Shown piece after piece: positions 12,073 to 25,960 of a stretch of DNA of 64,000 nt (position 1 is its first letter; the number at the start of each line of letters is the position of its first letter). Location of the stretch: assembly GCA_033675545.1 (NCBI GenBank), contig JAWDGP010004927.1:647001-711000 (forward strand), read 5' to 3'. The DNA comes from Elysia crispata (Eukaryota; Mollusca; Gastropoda; Plakobranchidae). The notes below the pieces were generated by a model that was not told the DNA's origin, made no database searches, and saw only the letters and a program-made list of their open reading frames with translations. Position numbers and translations under genes: made by a program.

Positions 12073-14357
12073 ATTGCTCCATAACGTTGAAACTCTTGTC
12101 AATGTGCTAGGAACATTACCTTAGATCTAATTTTATGTATATAAATATTTCTTTTTTTACAATAATAATTTTTTTCTGCACTTCTTTCTTTTAGAACTGA
12201 AAACAGTGATGAAGGAATGCAGACACAGGGCAAAGGTCAGTATCCAAATCCTGACACATCCTCACATGATACTTCTGAAATAGATTTACCGGTACCAACA
12301 CGTAATCAAGAAGAAGGAAAAAGGTAAGAGCTCATACATCAACTAAAGCAGTATGAATATTTGAGTTTTTATGTGCTTTTTTTTAGTGTCAAGTTAATAT
12401 AAATAGCATCAGACAGGATGAAAAAATTTCAAGTGAAAAATAATACTTATTTTGAAATACAATTACTGAGTAATTATATAGTGCACAACAACTAGTTTCC
12501 CTTTAAAAAAAAAAAAAAAAGTTATGTGTACACTTGTCATTATTATTGCTTAAGATGCAAAAGGTTTTATAGATTATGTATATAGCTTGTTTCTTTCTAA
12601 CTCAAGACTGTCTCTCAAGAGGAGAAGGAATCAGGATTTGTGGAAGAAAAGCGAGACTAAGGCTTTGACGGTCAGTGGAAAAGATCAAGAGCACACCAAC
12701 TGGAAAGGAAAGATCATACCAACAAAATCAACCAAGAATACAAAGGACTGTAGTAAATGTAGCCTTAAATGTTCTTTAAACATTGATCAAGATTGCAGGC
12801 AAAGTATTTTTGATGCATATTACAACCTTACCACAGTAGAACAAAGATACTTCATATTAAACACAATATGTTGTAATCCTGTCAATCGCAGAACAACTAA
12901 AAATGCCCAGGAAAATGTCAAAAATAATTCATTTTCTTTCTTTTTTGACAAAGGCAACAACATTAGGGTGCAAGTTTGTAAGACATTCTACCTGGACACT
13001 CTTTCAGTTAGTCAAAAAAAGGTTTACAATGTTCACACCAATAAAACTGCCCACGACACGCCTAAACCAGATGGGAGAGGCACAAACACCAAAAAAGGTT
13101 TTAGTGAAGAGGTTAAAGGCCATATCAGGAGACATATTAAATCGTTTCCTGTCGTGGAAAGCCATTACTGCCGGGCAGATAGCAAGAAACAGTACCTGGA
13201 AGCAGGGTTGAGCATCACTAAAATGTACGAACTCTATGTAGAGTTTTGTAGTGAGCAAGGTATTACACCCGTGAAACGATCCTACTACAGGTATATTTTT
13301 TGCTCTGAGTTTAATTTGGATTTTCACCAGCCCAAAAAAGACCGGTGTGACTTTTGTGAGGCCCATCGTGTCAAATTGGAAAACAATACTTTAACTGATA
13401 CAGACAACGAGAGCAAAATGAAACATGATGCTGACAAAGCTGCCATGAGAGAGATAAGAAAGGTTGATAGGGAACAAGTGGATAATGAAGTTGCAGTTGT
13501 TGCATTTGATTTACAAAATGTAATCACATGTCCTCGTGCTGAAATAAGTTGTTTTTTTTTATAAGCGCAAGCTTAATGTGTATAATGAAACAGCAGTGGC
13601 CTGTGTTGGCCAAGTTAAGGAAGCAATTTGTTCAGTGTGGGCCGAGACTACATCTGGGAGGGAAGGTAATGATATTGCCAGCTCTCTATTAAGAATTTTA
13701 GAGCATGTTGTCACTTCCAATCCTGATATAAAAAGAATTATAACATGGAGTGACAGCTGTGTGCCACAAAATAAAAATGCCTTCATGTCAACGGCTGTAA
13801 TGTATTTTCTGAAAACTCACCCTCAGATTCAGTCAGTAGAAATGAAATACAGCCTCCCTGGACATTCTGCTGTCCAGGAGGTGGATCAAGTTCATAGTGC
13901 CCTTGAGAAAAGTTTTGCTATTGCAGAATTCTACTCACCTTTATCCCTTGTCAATGTCATTTTGAAAACAAATCGCCACAATCCTTACAAAGTAATACAG
14001 ATGAGAGACTTTCATTTTTTGGATTTCAAAAAATTCTGCAATAATGCTTATGAATTCAAGGTTGTTCCTTTCACTAAGGTTTCAGCTTTACAATTTCTTC
14101 AAGGTTCAACTGTTGTTGGCTTTAAGACATCTCATGCTGATGCAGAGTATATCAAAGTTGATGTGCTTAAAAGATGCACTAAAACCAGGCAAACCAAAAA
14201 TGCTAAGACTGTGAAAACCCCTGAAACTGAAAGATTAGAAGTCAAAGCATCGAAACAGGTGGGTTTATCCCAAGAAAAGCTCAAAGATCTTAAATTTATA
14301 CTGCAATTCATGCCAATGAAAGATAGAGAGTATTATCAAAGGCTGCACAAGATCTGA

Positions 14358-15232
14358 TCTTTTTTTCTGTAATATTCTTTTCTTTTCAATTCTTAGAAAT
14401 GTTTAAAAGTGAACTCAATTTGTTTCAGACTATGAAACATACTGTGCATTGGTAAACCTATCATTTTTTTCTTTGATTTTTTTTTTACAAAAGAAAAGAA
14501 AGCCTTCATCTATTATTATTTCTGTGAGAGCTTTTCAGTGTTTTTTTTATGTTTATGCTTTATTTTTTAGATAAAATTGACGTTGCATTATTTGAAATAA
14601 TGATTATTGTATGCTGAATTAGATGAAAGATGAGCAAATGTAAAAAACTATATGACTATGAGTAAAATGCACCTCTTCAAATTTAAAATTACAGGTCACC
14701 TAGAGTTTGTCTATAGTGTATAAGATGGGAAGCAGCGAAGACATGAATCTTGAAAAAGTTGAAATAGAAGTGGTTTTTTTTTTTTTTTTTTTTGCTGTTT
14801 CAATAAAGTAAATGATGTAATAAAAACGTTTATGTTGTTAAAAGCTTCAAATAATATTTTTGTTGTAAATGCAGGCCTACCAGATGATATATGAATTTTC
14901 AAAGTTTGTGCTTTAGTAAAAGATAAGTACAAATTATTTTATGATCAAGAATTATAACTCATATTCTATGATAAAAAAATGTATTTTTTTCTTCAATGTG
15001 TCATAGTGCTAGTTATTGTGCCCTGTTTCATTGTTTTCACTCATAATTAACACAATCACAAAGCCAAATAAATTCAAATTCCATTTTCTTTAAAAAACTC
15101 ACTATGTTGTCTTCCTTATTATGTTGATTAAATTGTAGTATATCAGTTTTATGTTTATTATGTAGTTGCATTCTTTAATTAACTCTATTACATGTACATA
15201 TATATATATTAATTAACCCTATTGCATATTAT
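14358..15232. other. Transposon 3' noncoding stretch
   Basis: AT-rich sequence after the transposase stop with a T-run at 14773-14793 and no ORF of note. Probably the 3' UTR and spacer of the element; AATAAA occurs at 15068. Confidence 0.5.
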
Positions 15233-15400
15233 GGGGGCGTGGATAGAGTAGTACATGTAGTAAGTTCGTCCGCCTCTCAGTCGGAGGGTCGGTGTCAGTA
15301 TAATGTGACCGGCTGAGGCAGATGCCATGGTATCCTGGCTCTGTCCCTGGGTGTCAAGCCCTGAGATCACCGCAGTGTTGTAAACTGGCTTGTAAAAATA
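15233..15400 (+). mobile_element. tRNA-derived SINE-like fragment within the transposon
   Basis: Starts GGGGGCGTGGATAGAGTAG and contains CCGCCTCTCAGTCGGAGGGT, resembling the anticodon-arm region of a degenerate tRNA head, followed by a non-tRNA body (CAGTATAATGTGACCGG). It lies between the transposase stop and the right end, so it was carried by or inserted into the element. The SINE identity is inferred from the tRNA-like head only. Confidence 0.45.
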
Positions 15401-15440
15401 TCAGAACATATTAGATTATGTATACTCCAACACATAGAAC

Positions 15441-15552
15441 TTTTTGACACTGCTACATATCTTGCTTTTTAGAATCAAAAGGTTTTAACTACACGTGTAC
15501 TTTTTGACCCCAAAGACATTCAGCGATCTCTAGTGTCAAAAGGTTCTAACTG
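15441..15552 (-). promoter_or_regulatory. Right subterminal TCAAAAGG motif cluster
   Basis: Copies at 15441-15450 and 15501-15510 (TTTTTGAC, inverted) and at 15472-15484 and 15533-15545 (TCAAAAGGTT). They mirror the left cluster and support both ends belonging to one element. Confidence 0.6.
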
Positions 15553-15722
15553 AATAAAGGGGATGCAATAAATCAAGTTTATAAAATCAAAATAACGAAA
15601 CCAACAACTTTAGTGTAACATTCATATACAATGAAAAGGCATGATAAAAGATGAGGTGAATCCATTAATATTTAATAGCTTTTTAGAAACTCTAAACTTT
15701 GACATTAATTTTCTCAAAACAT

Positions 15723-15760
15723 CAAAAATGCAGATGGAACCTTTTGATTCTAAGCCCGCG
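15723..15760 (-). repeat. Right terminal inverted repeat
   Basis: Read on the minus strand it begins CGCGGGCTTAGAATCAAAAG and continues GTTCCATCTGCATTTTTG, mirroring the left end. The plus strand continues directly into satellite with AATGGTCTTG. Confidence 0.95.
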
Positions 15761-15764
15761 AATG
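15761..15764. repeat. Target-site duplication AATG, right copy
   Basis: Second copy of the 4-bp target. The satellite phase continues without loss from here. Confidence 0.9.
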
Positions 15765-16033
15765 GTCTTGTGAAGAGCGATGAGGGGGAGCGTGGCACTG
15801 TTAGGCGTGTTAGATGTGCATGCCTTGTGAAGAGCGATGAGGGGGAACGTGGCACTGTTAGGAGTGTTGAAAAGAAAATGGTCTTGTGAAGAGCGATGAA
15901 AGGGAATGTGGCACTGTTAGGAGTGTCGAAAAGAAAATGGTCTTGTGAAGAGCGATGAGGGGGAATGTGGCACTGTTAGGAGTGTCGAGAAGAATATGGC
16001 CTTGTGAAGAGCGATGAGGGGGAATGTGGCACT
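15765..16033. repeat. 59-bp satellite, right remnant after the transposon
   Basis: About four and a half units, including the TTAGATGTGCATGCCTTGTG variant, ending abruptly at GTGGCACTAACATTTAACC. This is the original right edge of the array, displaced by the insertion. Confidence 0.95.
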
Positions 16034-16920
16034 AACATTTAACCTTTCAATCTAACGAAAGACACCCGGTTATCGAACAATGAGATTAGGGTTTGTACCC
16101 TCGTCTGGGCTGTGACTTGTAGTCACTGAGATAAGAACTGTATTATTTACACTTTTCGGATCCAGACGACGTGATCGTCTGGCGCATCTAGACATGTTAT
16201 TCTTACTGGTAATAAGATTTGTATTTTGTCTTATAGCTCACGTCTACTATGGCGGAAAAAGTTTCCATCATCTGAGATGATTATTCTTGAGAGAAGGTCA
16301 CTGACATCAATGAACAGAGAAGTACAAAAAATAATTTCTTGTAATGAATTAAGGCTACGGATCAATATTGTTCGTTAGAGATAAACGGAAAAAGATAGAG
16401 GCTCCCAACTACGGAGATTACAGTGTATTTGCTCCTGGCTGTAATAATGGGGATCAGGCTTTCATCTTCTTTTAAATCTTTAACTCAAACATCAATCTTC
16501 GAGGAAAATGAAGGAAAAAATCGAAGTTGATAAACTGAATGGCAGATTTCATTTCCTTTTTGTATGAGTTGTGTGTGTGTTTGTACTTGCTATGATTATT
16601 TATTTTTCTTGGAACTCTTTTTTTTTTATTAGTAATATTTAAATGCGCGGTGAATGACCACAGCTACAAGCGGTATAATCAAAGAATAAAAGATTTGCTC
16701 TGTTGAAAAGTCAGTTTCTAGAATATTAAGTTATTATTCCAAAAGACAGCTCGAATAAAGATTGCTTTTACAATATTCCAATTGCCAGGTAATGATGTTG
16801 GAGACAAAGATTTAGAGCATTACGGGGTACCTGTTGGAATAGATAAACATAAAACATAACGCCTAATAAATACCAGACAAAAAAAACTAATCAATCAAAC
16901 TTGATTGTGCCTAGCACAGG
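16034..16920. other. No gene seen
   Basis: Unique sequence right of the satellite edge. No convincing exon or RNA gene on either strand. Confidence 0.4.
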
Positions 16921-17065
16921 TGAGCTAGATCTAGAGACAGACGAAGCTAGATTTAGAGATAGATGAAGCTTGAGTTAAAGATAGGTGAAATTAAATCTAG
17001 AGATTAGATTTAGAGACCGACAAAGCAAGATTTATGGAGAGCAAAGCTAGATCTAGAGATCTAAG
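16921..17065. repeat. About 22-bp degenerate repeat with CTAGATCTAGAGA core
   Basis: Units such as CTAGATCTAGAGACAGACGA and CTAGATTTAGAGATAGATGA recur about six times with drift. Confidence 0.7.
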
Positions 17066-17379
17066 GTGGAGTGTGGAAAGTGGTTGAGCAAGCTTACGAA
17101 GAAATGGTCACTTGGTCTGCGCTTTCAATTTCTGCATCTTAAAAGCTTTTGGAAAAAACGAATGTGAACCTCACTCGGTTTGCTACATTGAAATCATTTT
17201 TTATTTTTTGTTTCTTTGGAAATAACTTATTCTCTGTTCGTTATATATGTCAGTTTCCATTGGATGTGATGATTATCATACATCAACAGTCTTGCTTATT
17301 GATTTATAAATGATATAAATGACGCTTTTAACTATAATTTTCATAACCAACTATGCCAAAAACATTGCTTGACTCTTCT

Positions 17380-17995
17380 TAGTCATAGTGCCGGAACACG
17401 CCTACTTTAGGATCTGGTTGAGTCACGAAGCCAAAACATATTTACTCTACTGAGTCATAGTGCCGGAACACGCCTACTCTAGGATCTGGTTGCGGTCACG
17501 AAGCCAAAACATGTATACTCTACTGAGTCATAGTGCCGGAACACGCCTACTCTAGGATCTGGTTGAGTCACGAAGCCAAAACATGTGTACTCTACTGAGT
17601 CATAGTGCCGGAATACGCCAACTCTAGGATCTGGTTGGGGTCACGAAGCCAAAACATGTGTACTCTACTGAGTCATAGTGCCGGAACACGCCTACTCTAG
17701 GATCCTGTTGGGGTCACGAAGCCGAAACATATGTACTCTACTGAGTCATAGTGCCGGAACACGCCTACTCTAGGATCTGGTTGGGATCACGAAGCCAAAA
17801 CATGTGTACTCTACTGAGTCATAGTGCCGGAACACGCCAACTCTAGGATCTGGTTGAGTCACGAAGCCGAAACATGTGTACTCTACTGAGTCATAGTGCC
17901 GGAACACGCAAACTCTAGGATCTGGTTGGGATCACGAAGCCAAAACACACCTACTCTGCTGAGTCATGGTGTCGAAACATTCCTACTCTAAGAGA
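17380..17995. repeat. 71-bp tandem repeat, about eight to nine units
   Basis: The unit runs AGTCATAGTGCCGGAACACG, CCTACTCTAGGATCTGGTTG, then GTCACGAAGCCAAAACATGT. Starts at 17382 and 17453 give 71 bp; later units add one base. Identity is high. Confidence 0.93.
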
Positions 17996-18300
17996 TATCG
18001 TGATGAAGTCGGGCTCAACTCGCCTAGTCTACATCTAGCTAAGTCGCAATGTCAAAGTACGACCTAACATGCCGAGTGTACATCTAGCTGAGTCACAGTG
18101 CCAAAGTAAGACAAACAAACCTTGTGTATATTTAGCTGAGTCACGGTGACGAACTAAGGGCAAACAATCTAAATCTAGATCTGACTGAGTCACCGTGCCA
18201 AAGTAAAATGAAGCAAAACTAGACTAGATCTGACTGAGTCACCGTGCCAAAGTAAAATGAAGCAAACCTAGACTAGATCTGGCTGAGTCAAAGTGCAGAA
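17996..18300. repeat. Degenerate extension of the GAGTCA repeat
   Basis: CTGAGTCACRGTGCCAAAGT cores recur at about 45-60 bp with a near-perfect pair at 18170-18270. Probably the decayed edge of the 71-bp array. Confidence 0.7.
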
Positions 18301-18338
18301 ACAATATCTGGAACGAAACAGCCGCACTTTGTTCCTCA

Positions 18339-18420
18339 TAGACCTTGAGTCTAACAATAGATATCAACCACCCAGCCATTAGACCTTGAGTCTAACAATA
18401 GATATCAACCACCCAGCCAT
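18339..18420. repeat. 41-bp duplication
   Basis: AGACCTTGAGTCTAACAATA followed by GATATCAACCACCCAGCCAT is present twice in tandem with no visible differences. Confidence 0.9.
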
Positions 18421-18966
18421 AAGGTTGATATATAAAACTCGAAGTTAGCGGTCTCCGTGGCAATATAATACATTGGTAGTGTAAAATTTATCAATTACAA
18501 GTTCAGAGAAGAATGAGGTAGATGTGGTAGACATGACAAACAATACCGTATTTCATTGGATACCATATAATCTATCACATTCGGTGTTCAGCCAAAAACT
18601 TTAAGTAATAACAACTAAATAATATCAGATGAAATACTTTTGTTTAGTTCTAAATTGGTACCATCAGTGCATTTGCTAAACCCCAAAAACCAGAAGTTCT
18701 CTTCTCGACGCCACAGTGGACACATCCCGCGAGACTCCTAGAGCGCCCTCCATCACTGCAACTTGTCTAGAGGTTCCTTGCTCTCTAAGGACATAATTAT
18801 TACTCATTATGATTGGGGGTGTGGGATTCACCACCCTACACCACTCTTTATAAATTAATTTTTTTTTCCCTGTCTTTCTTTCTCCTCCCCCCCCCCCACC
18901 CCCTTTTTTGGTTTGCCTCTGAAATGTCTCTGTGGATATTCCTCACTTCATATCTAGCTCAGAAAC
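18421..18966. other. No gene seen
   Basis: Unique DNA with a C-run near 18886-18901. Nothing supportable on either strand. Confidence 0.35.
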
Positions 18967-18996
18967 AGAGACAGAGAGAGAGAGAGAGAGAGAGGG
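18967..18996. repeat. (AG)n microsatellite
   Basis: Short GA-rich run flanked by purine-rich DNA. Confidence 0.9.
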
Positions 18997-22060
<3,064 letters not shown>

Positions 22061-22344
22061 TGACTATCTATTTTATCTAATGATCTATATCTTACTATCT
22101 TTTTAGCTATCGCTCTCTTTCTATAAATTTATCTATCCTATTCTCTCTCTCTCTTGTTCTCTCGAATTTTGAAAAATTAATCCCTGTAGACATTCAGTTC
22201 AATTAAAAAACCCAAAACGGCTTCGATTGAAGTTATCGTCTTGGACAGTGGTTGACACGTCCGGTCCCCAGCCAGATCGCAGCAAACGTTGATTTCTTTG
22301 GACAACAACAAGATGAACGTCCACGGGCGTCGATTCCGAGGCCT

Positions 22345-22600
22345 TTCAAGCCAGTTGGACAGCTAGAGAGTCCCTCAACACAGGCCCTATGATCTCCCAA
22401 TAACACCATGCTGTTGTGTTGTGTTCAGAATTTGGACAGCTAGAGAGTCCCTCTACACAGGTCCTATGATCTCCTACTAACACCATGCTGTTGTGTTGTG
22501 TTCAGCATTTGGACAGCTAGAGAGTCCCTCTACACAGGCCATATGATCTCCCAATAACACCATGCTGTTGTGTTGTGTGACAGCTAGAGAGTCCCTCACT
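22345..22600. repeat. 77-bp tandem repeat, three to four units
   Basis: GACAGCTAGAGAGTCCCTC begins units at 22358, 22435, 22512 and 22579 (spacing 77, 77, 67). Each contains AACACCATGCTGTTGTGTTG. Confidence 0.93.
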
Positions 22601-23664
22601 CACGCCCCATGTTCTCTAAATAACAGCAAGGTAGGGAGAAAAAAAAAGGGGGGGGGGGAGGGGGGGTCCGCTGAGCAAAAGACAAGTAAAAGCAACAATG
22701 GCCATCCCCCACACCAACCGTTGTGTGTCAAAGCGCTATTAGCACCACGTCAAGTCTTTATACTTTGTATGTCTGCGAGCACGTTTGTTCAAATAGAGAA
22801 TGTCTTTTGCAAAATAGATTAGCTGAAATAGCTCGCAAATTACAGTAAAATCGGAAGCTAATTGCAGTAGAATTATAGTTCATCTCATCTGCGTGTGCTC
22901 ATCCAAATGTTCTCATTTTTCTAATGATCAAGAAATAGGCTAAAGAAAAAACTTGATCGCCAAGGATTTTATAGCTAATGGTGGGCTGCACTTTTGCAAA
23001 TGCTTGTTCAAACTGGCCACAGGAAGATGCTGTCTCTCCATTACATTTGAAAGCTCTCCTACAGCATAGATTATGATTTAGAATTCTGTATCTCTACGAG
23101 ATTTAAGAGGTTGTAAGCATATCATAAGATCTAAGTTCTGTCGCTCTCATAGATTTAAAAGTGTCTACATTTAAGCTGTGATTATAATTCCCTGGAAAGT
23201 CAAGGGGATTTGGAGCCTTCATTAATTGATGGATTAAAACACCGTCAGATTCTTGCCTGGTTCGTGGATGTCGGTCGTCATGTGATGCACTTGTCAGGCC
23301 GTGCAACGATAACCACCTTATGACGCACCTGTTTAGCAAGTTGATTCCGGATACCCAGGTCTGAACTCACAGATATTAACAGCTAGTTAGATCCAGAATT
23401 GTATTTATCTTGGCTGTGGAGAGAGTTCAAGTCTGTGTCTGTTTACATCGAGGAGGTACAGAAATAAAGAACCAAGGCCAAAGCTTACTGCCCACTTAGG
23501 TGACCCTTCTGTTTTAAATACAGTAAGGCTGGAGAGTGCGACTAAACGATACTGATTTTTACTAGCCTTTCACCTTTCGATTTGGACACTGCTGACTTGA
23601 AATCACCCCAAGATGTGTTCTTCCGGTGGAATTCTTCGTTTAATTTTAGAAATATGGTATCGTG

Positions 23665-23669
<5 letters not shown>
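22601..23669. other. No supported gene
   Basis: Contains G-runs at 22649-22667 and otherwise unique DNA. A 78-codon minus-strand ORF at 23103-23339 has no recognised similarity or splice context. Confidence 0.35.

Positions 23670-23722
<53 letters not shown>
23670..23722. repeat. (GA)n microsatellite
   Basis: About 26 GA units, then loosely GATA-rich sequence to about 23890. Confidence 0.96.
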
Positions 23723-23727
<5 letters not shown>

Positions 23728-24284
23728 GACAGAGGGGAAAAAATGGACAGAAAAATTGATAGAGAGGAAGAGAGAGATACAGACAGATAGACATGAAGAT
23801 TGGCATGAAGACAGAAGGATAGATGGATAGTCAGTTAGATAGTTTGAACAGTTGATATGAGGTTTGATAGATTGTCAGTTAGATAGATATTTGTACAGCA
23901 ACATCATTCTTATAGAAGTGGAAGCGGTAGTTTAAAAGATGTAATTGCAATACAAAAAAGTCTGCTTGGTTTTGCTGCATTCATCAACTCGTGACAATAC
24001 GTGCACAACATCAACTAACTAATGGTATTTGTATTTTTTTTATAACTATCGCTGAGAGACTCTGGTCTGAGAGAATGTCCCTGAACTCACAGCTTTCACC
24101 CTGTAGTTAGAGCCCAGCGTGAGTAGCCTACCGCGCTCAGAGTAATAATCTCGGGTGGACCAAGCCTCCAGCCACGGGCTTGCGACATACTTTACATCAT
24201 CTGCTGCTTTTACGTGGGAGAGTTAAACAGCAGTAAACAGAGAAGATATGTTGCAACATAAAAACAATCTCATGAAAAACTTAG

Positions 24285-24387
<103 letters not shown>

Positions 24388-24484
24388 TCAATCTCTTTCT
24401 CTATCTATTTGTTGAGCACTCTTATCAATTGTTCCAACTTATTTTCAAACTATATATATGTATATAGATAGATAGATAGATAGA

Positions 24485-25254
24485 AATGGATAGATAGAAA
24501 GGTGTGCGCGAGAGTTCGTGCGTGTATCAATGCCGACTCATTCATTTTGATGATATTCTTTCAGTTTTGGAGAAAAAAAACACTCTAAGTGGGTCAGATC
24601 ATTAAAACAGGGGTTACAGTTTCAATGGAATGTGCTTCTAAAGACTTCTTTAGTCCACCAAAATTTAAACTTATTCCCTCTGCATGAAAAGTGTTTTTAG
24701 AACTGGAACAGCATAGTTCATTTGGATTGTCTGAAAAAGAAAAGAAGTGTTAACTTAGAACAGAATTATGGAAACTTGGCGAACTGACGACAATGTTAAT
24801 CGAGTCAAAACTGATGATGCTATCTAGCACGATGTCGCACACCCATACACTCAAATCTCGGGCTTCTCACACTGCCGCACCCCACACACACACTCACAGT
24901 CCGAAACATGCATCTTTCTGGCACCAGAGTCAGGGCACTCTTATGTATACATTCAGCTTAGCCCTGTTGCCAACTCGGCCTTACCCTTTTTCACTCTGCT
25001 CATTCTTATTTAATCAATGCATAGCTGTTCCTTCTATCCAGTCGGAGCAGCCCTCTCTCTTGTTAATATAAACCTACCCATTCATTCAATCCTCATATTA
25101 TCCTATTTCTTCTCTCACTCATTTTTTTCCTTTGTATCTTGCTTTCGTTATTGCTAAATCCCTCTACACCTTTTATCTAACTCATTCACTTACTTACACT
25201 TTGCTTCTTTTTCCATAGCTAATAAATCCTTCAATCTATCTCCTCCCCCTATTG
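24485..25254. other. No supported gene
   Basis: Unique DNA, pyrimidine-rich to the right, with a short CACA run near 24883. The 92-codon ORF at 24793-25071 has no recognised similarity. Confidence 0.35.
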
Positions 25255-25650
25255 TACCTCCTAACCACTCATTCTTTTTTTCATTTATCCTACTTCCTCA
25301 ATCACTCGATCTTTTTCTCATTTGTCCTACCTCCTCAATCACTCAATTTTTTTTCCATTTATCGTACCTGTTCAATCACTCAGTCTTTTTCCATTTATCC
25401 TACCTGTTCCATTCCTCAATCTTTTCTTCATTTATCCTACCCGTTCAATCACTCAGTCTTTTTCCATTTATCTTACCTCGTCAATCACTAAGTGTTTTTT
25501 CATTTATCTTAACTGTTCCATCCCTCAATGTTTTTTTTTTCATTTATCTTACTCAGCTTTTTTTTCATTTATTCTATCTGTTCAATCACTGTCTTTTTTC
25601 CATTTATCCTATCGCCTTAATCACTCCGTCTTTTTTTTTTTTCATTTATC
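25255..25650. repeat. 37-bp tandem repeat, about ten units
   Basis: TCATTTATCCTACCTGTTCA followed by ATCACTCAGTC and a variable T-run. Starts near 25281 and 25318 give 37 bp; the T-run causes drift. Overlapping ORFs (FHLSYLLNHS) arise from the repeat. Confidence 0.9.
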
Positions 25651-25754
25651 CTACCTCATGACTAGGCGCGGCGAGTGATAAGATTTATACAAAATCGATT
25701 AAGCACAAATTAAACAGCAGCGGCAGCAAGAGCAACAATGTCATGACCAGCAGA

Positions 25755-25782
25755 AACAACAACAACAACAACAACAACAACA
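25755..25782. repeat. (AAC)n microsatellite
   Basis: About nine AAC units. A (TTTTG)n stretch follows at 25918-25960. Confidence 0.9.
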
Positions 25783-25960
25783 AATACAGTATTTAAAGAA
25801 ATAGTGAAACACATAAACAAAAAAGTCTTGAAAATGATCCATTGAAATGTTTTGTTTTGTATTTGTTGATGTTGTTGTTCTTGCTCTTTGTTTTGGATTT
25901 TGGGTTGTTGTTTCTTTGTTTCGTTTTGGGTTTTGTTTTGTTTTGTTTTGTTTTTTGTTA

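Larger units (their letters stand above)
10845..14357 (+). pseudogene. Four-exon DDD-type transposase, one frameshift
   Basis: Seen: exons 10845-11011, 11543-11674, 12195-12323 and 12607-14357 have GT/AG borders, and all three introns are in phase 2. The ATG at 10845 starts MAAPLRRARKLFVRAEDVLQ; an acidic, disordered N-terminus fills exons 1-3. Exon 4 carries a Cys-rich patch (CSKCSLKC), SFPVVESHYCR, SITKMYELY and CDFCEAH (about residues 390-396), then the catalytic core: D near 444 (AFDLQN), D near 525 (WSDSCVPQNKN) and D near 569 (GHSAVQEVD), ending TGA at 14357. Predicted length is about 725 residues. A run of nine T at 13552-13560 shifts the frame; with eight it would read CFFYKRKLNVYN and stay open. 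This is either decay or a homopolymer sequencing error. Role: cuts the element out and inserts it elsewhere. Confidence 0.88.
10564..15760 (+). mobile_element. Complete Sola-like DNA transposon inserted in the 59-bp satellite
   Basis: Seen: the 5197-bp element starts CGCGGGC and ends GCCCGCG. Its 38-bp terminal inverted repeats match at 35 positions. The satellite is cut cleanly: the flanks read ...aaAATG | element | AATGgtcttg, so a 4-bp AATG is duplicated, and removing the element restores a normal repeat unit. Inside are a four-exon transposase gene, TCAAAAGG motifs near both ends, a fold-back in intron 2 and a SINE-like piece near the right end. Known: Sola elements have DDD transposases and 4-bp target duplications. 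The Sola assignment (perhaps Sola2) is inferred from those traits and was not verified by search; the element call itself is firm. Confidence 0.93.

Noticed and set aside
10564..15760. piggyBac or Kolobok assignment for the transposon
   Set aside because: Both use TTAA targets; here the duplication is AATG and the ends are CGCGGGC. The transposase lacks recognisable piggyBac motifs.
23103..23339. 78-codon minus-strand ORF
   Set aside because: Polar composition, but no splice context, homologue or codon signal that separates it from chance.
25252..25678. FHLSYLLNHS-type repeat ORFs
   Set aside because: Product of the 37-bp repeat; two frames read similar peptides by repetition.
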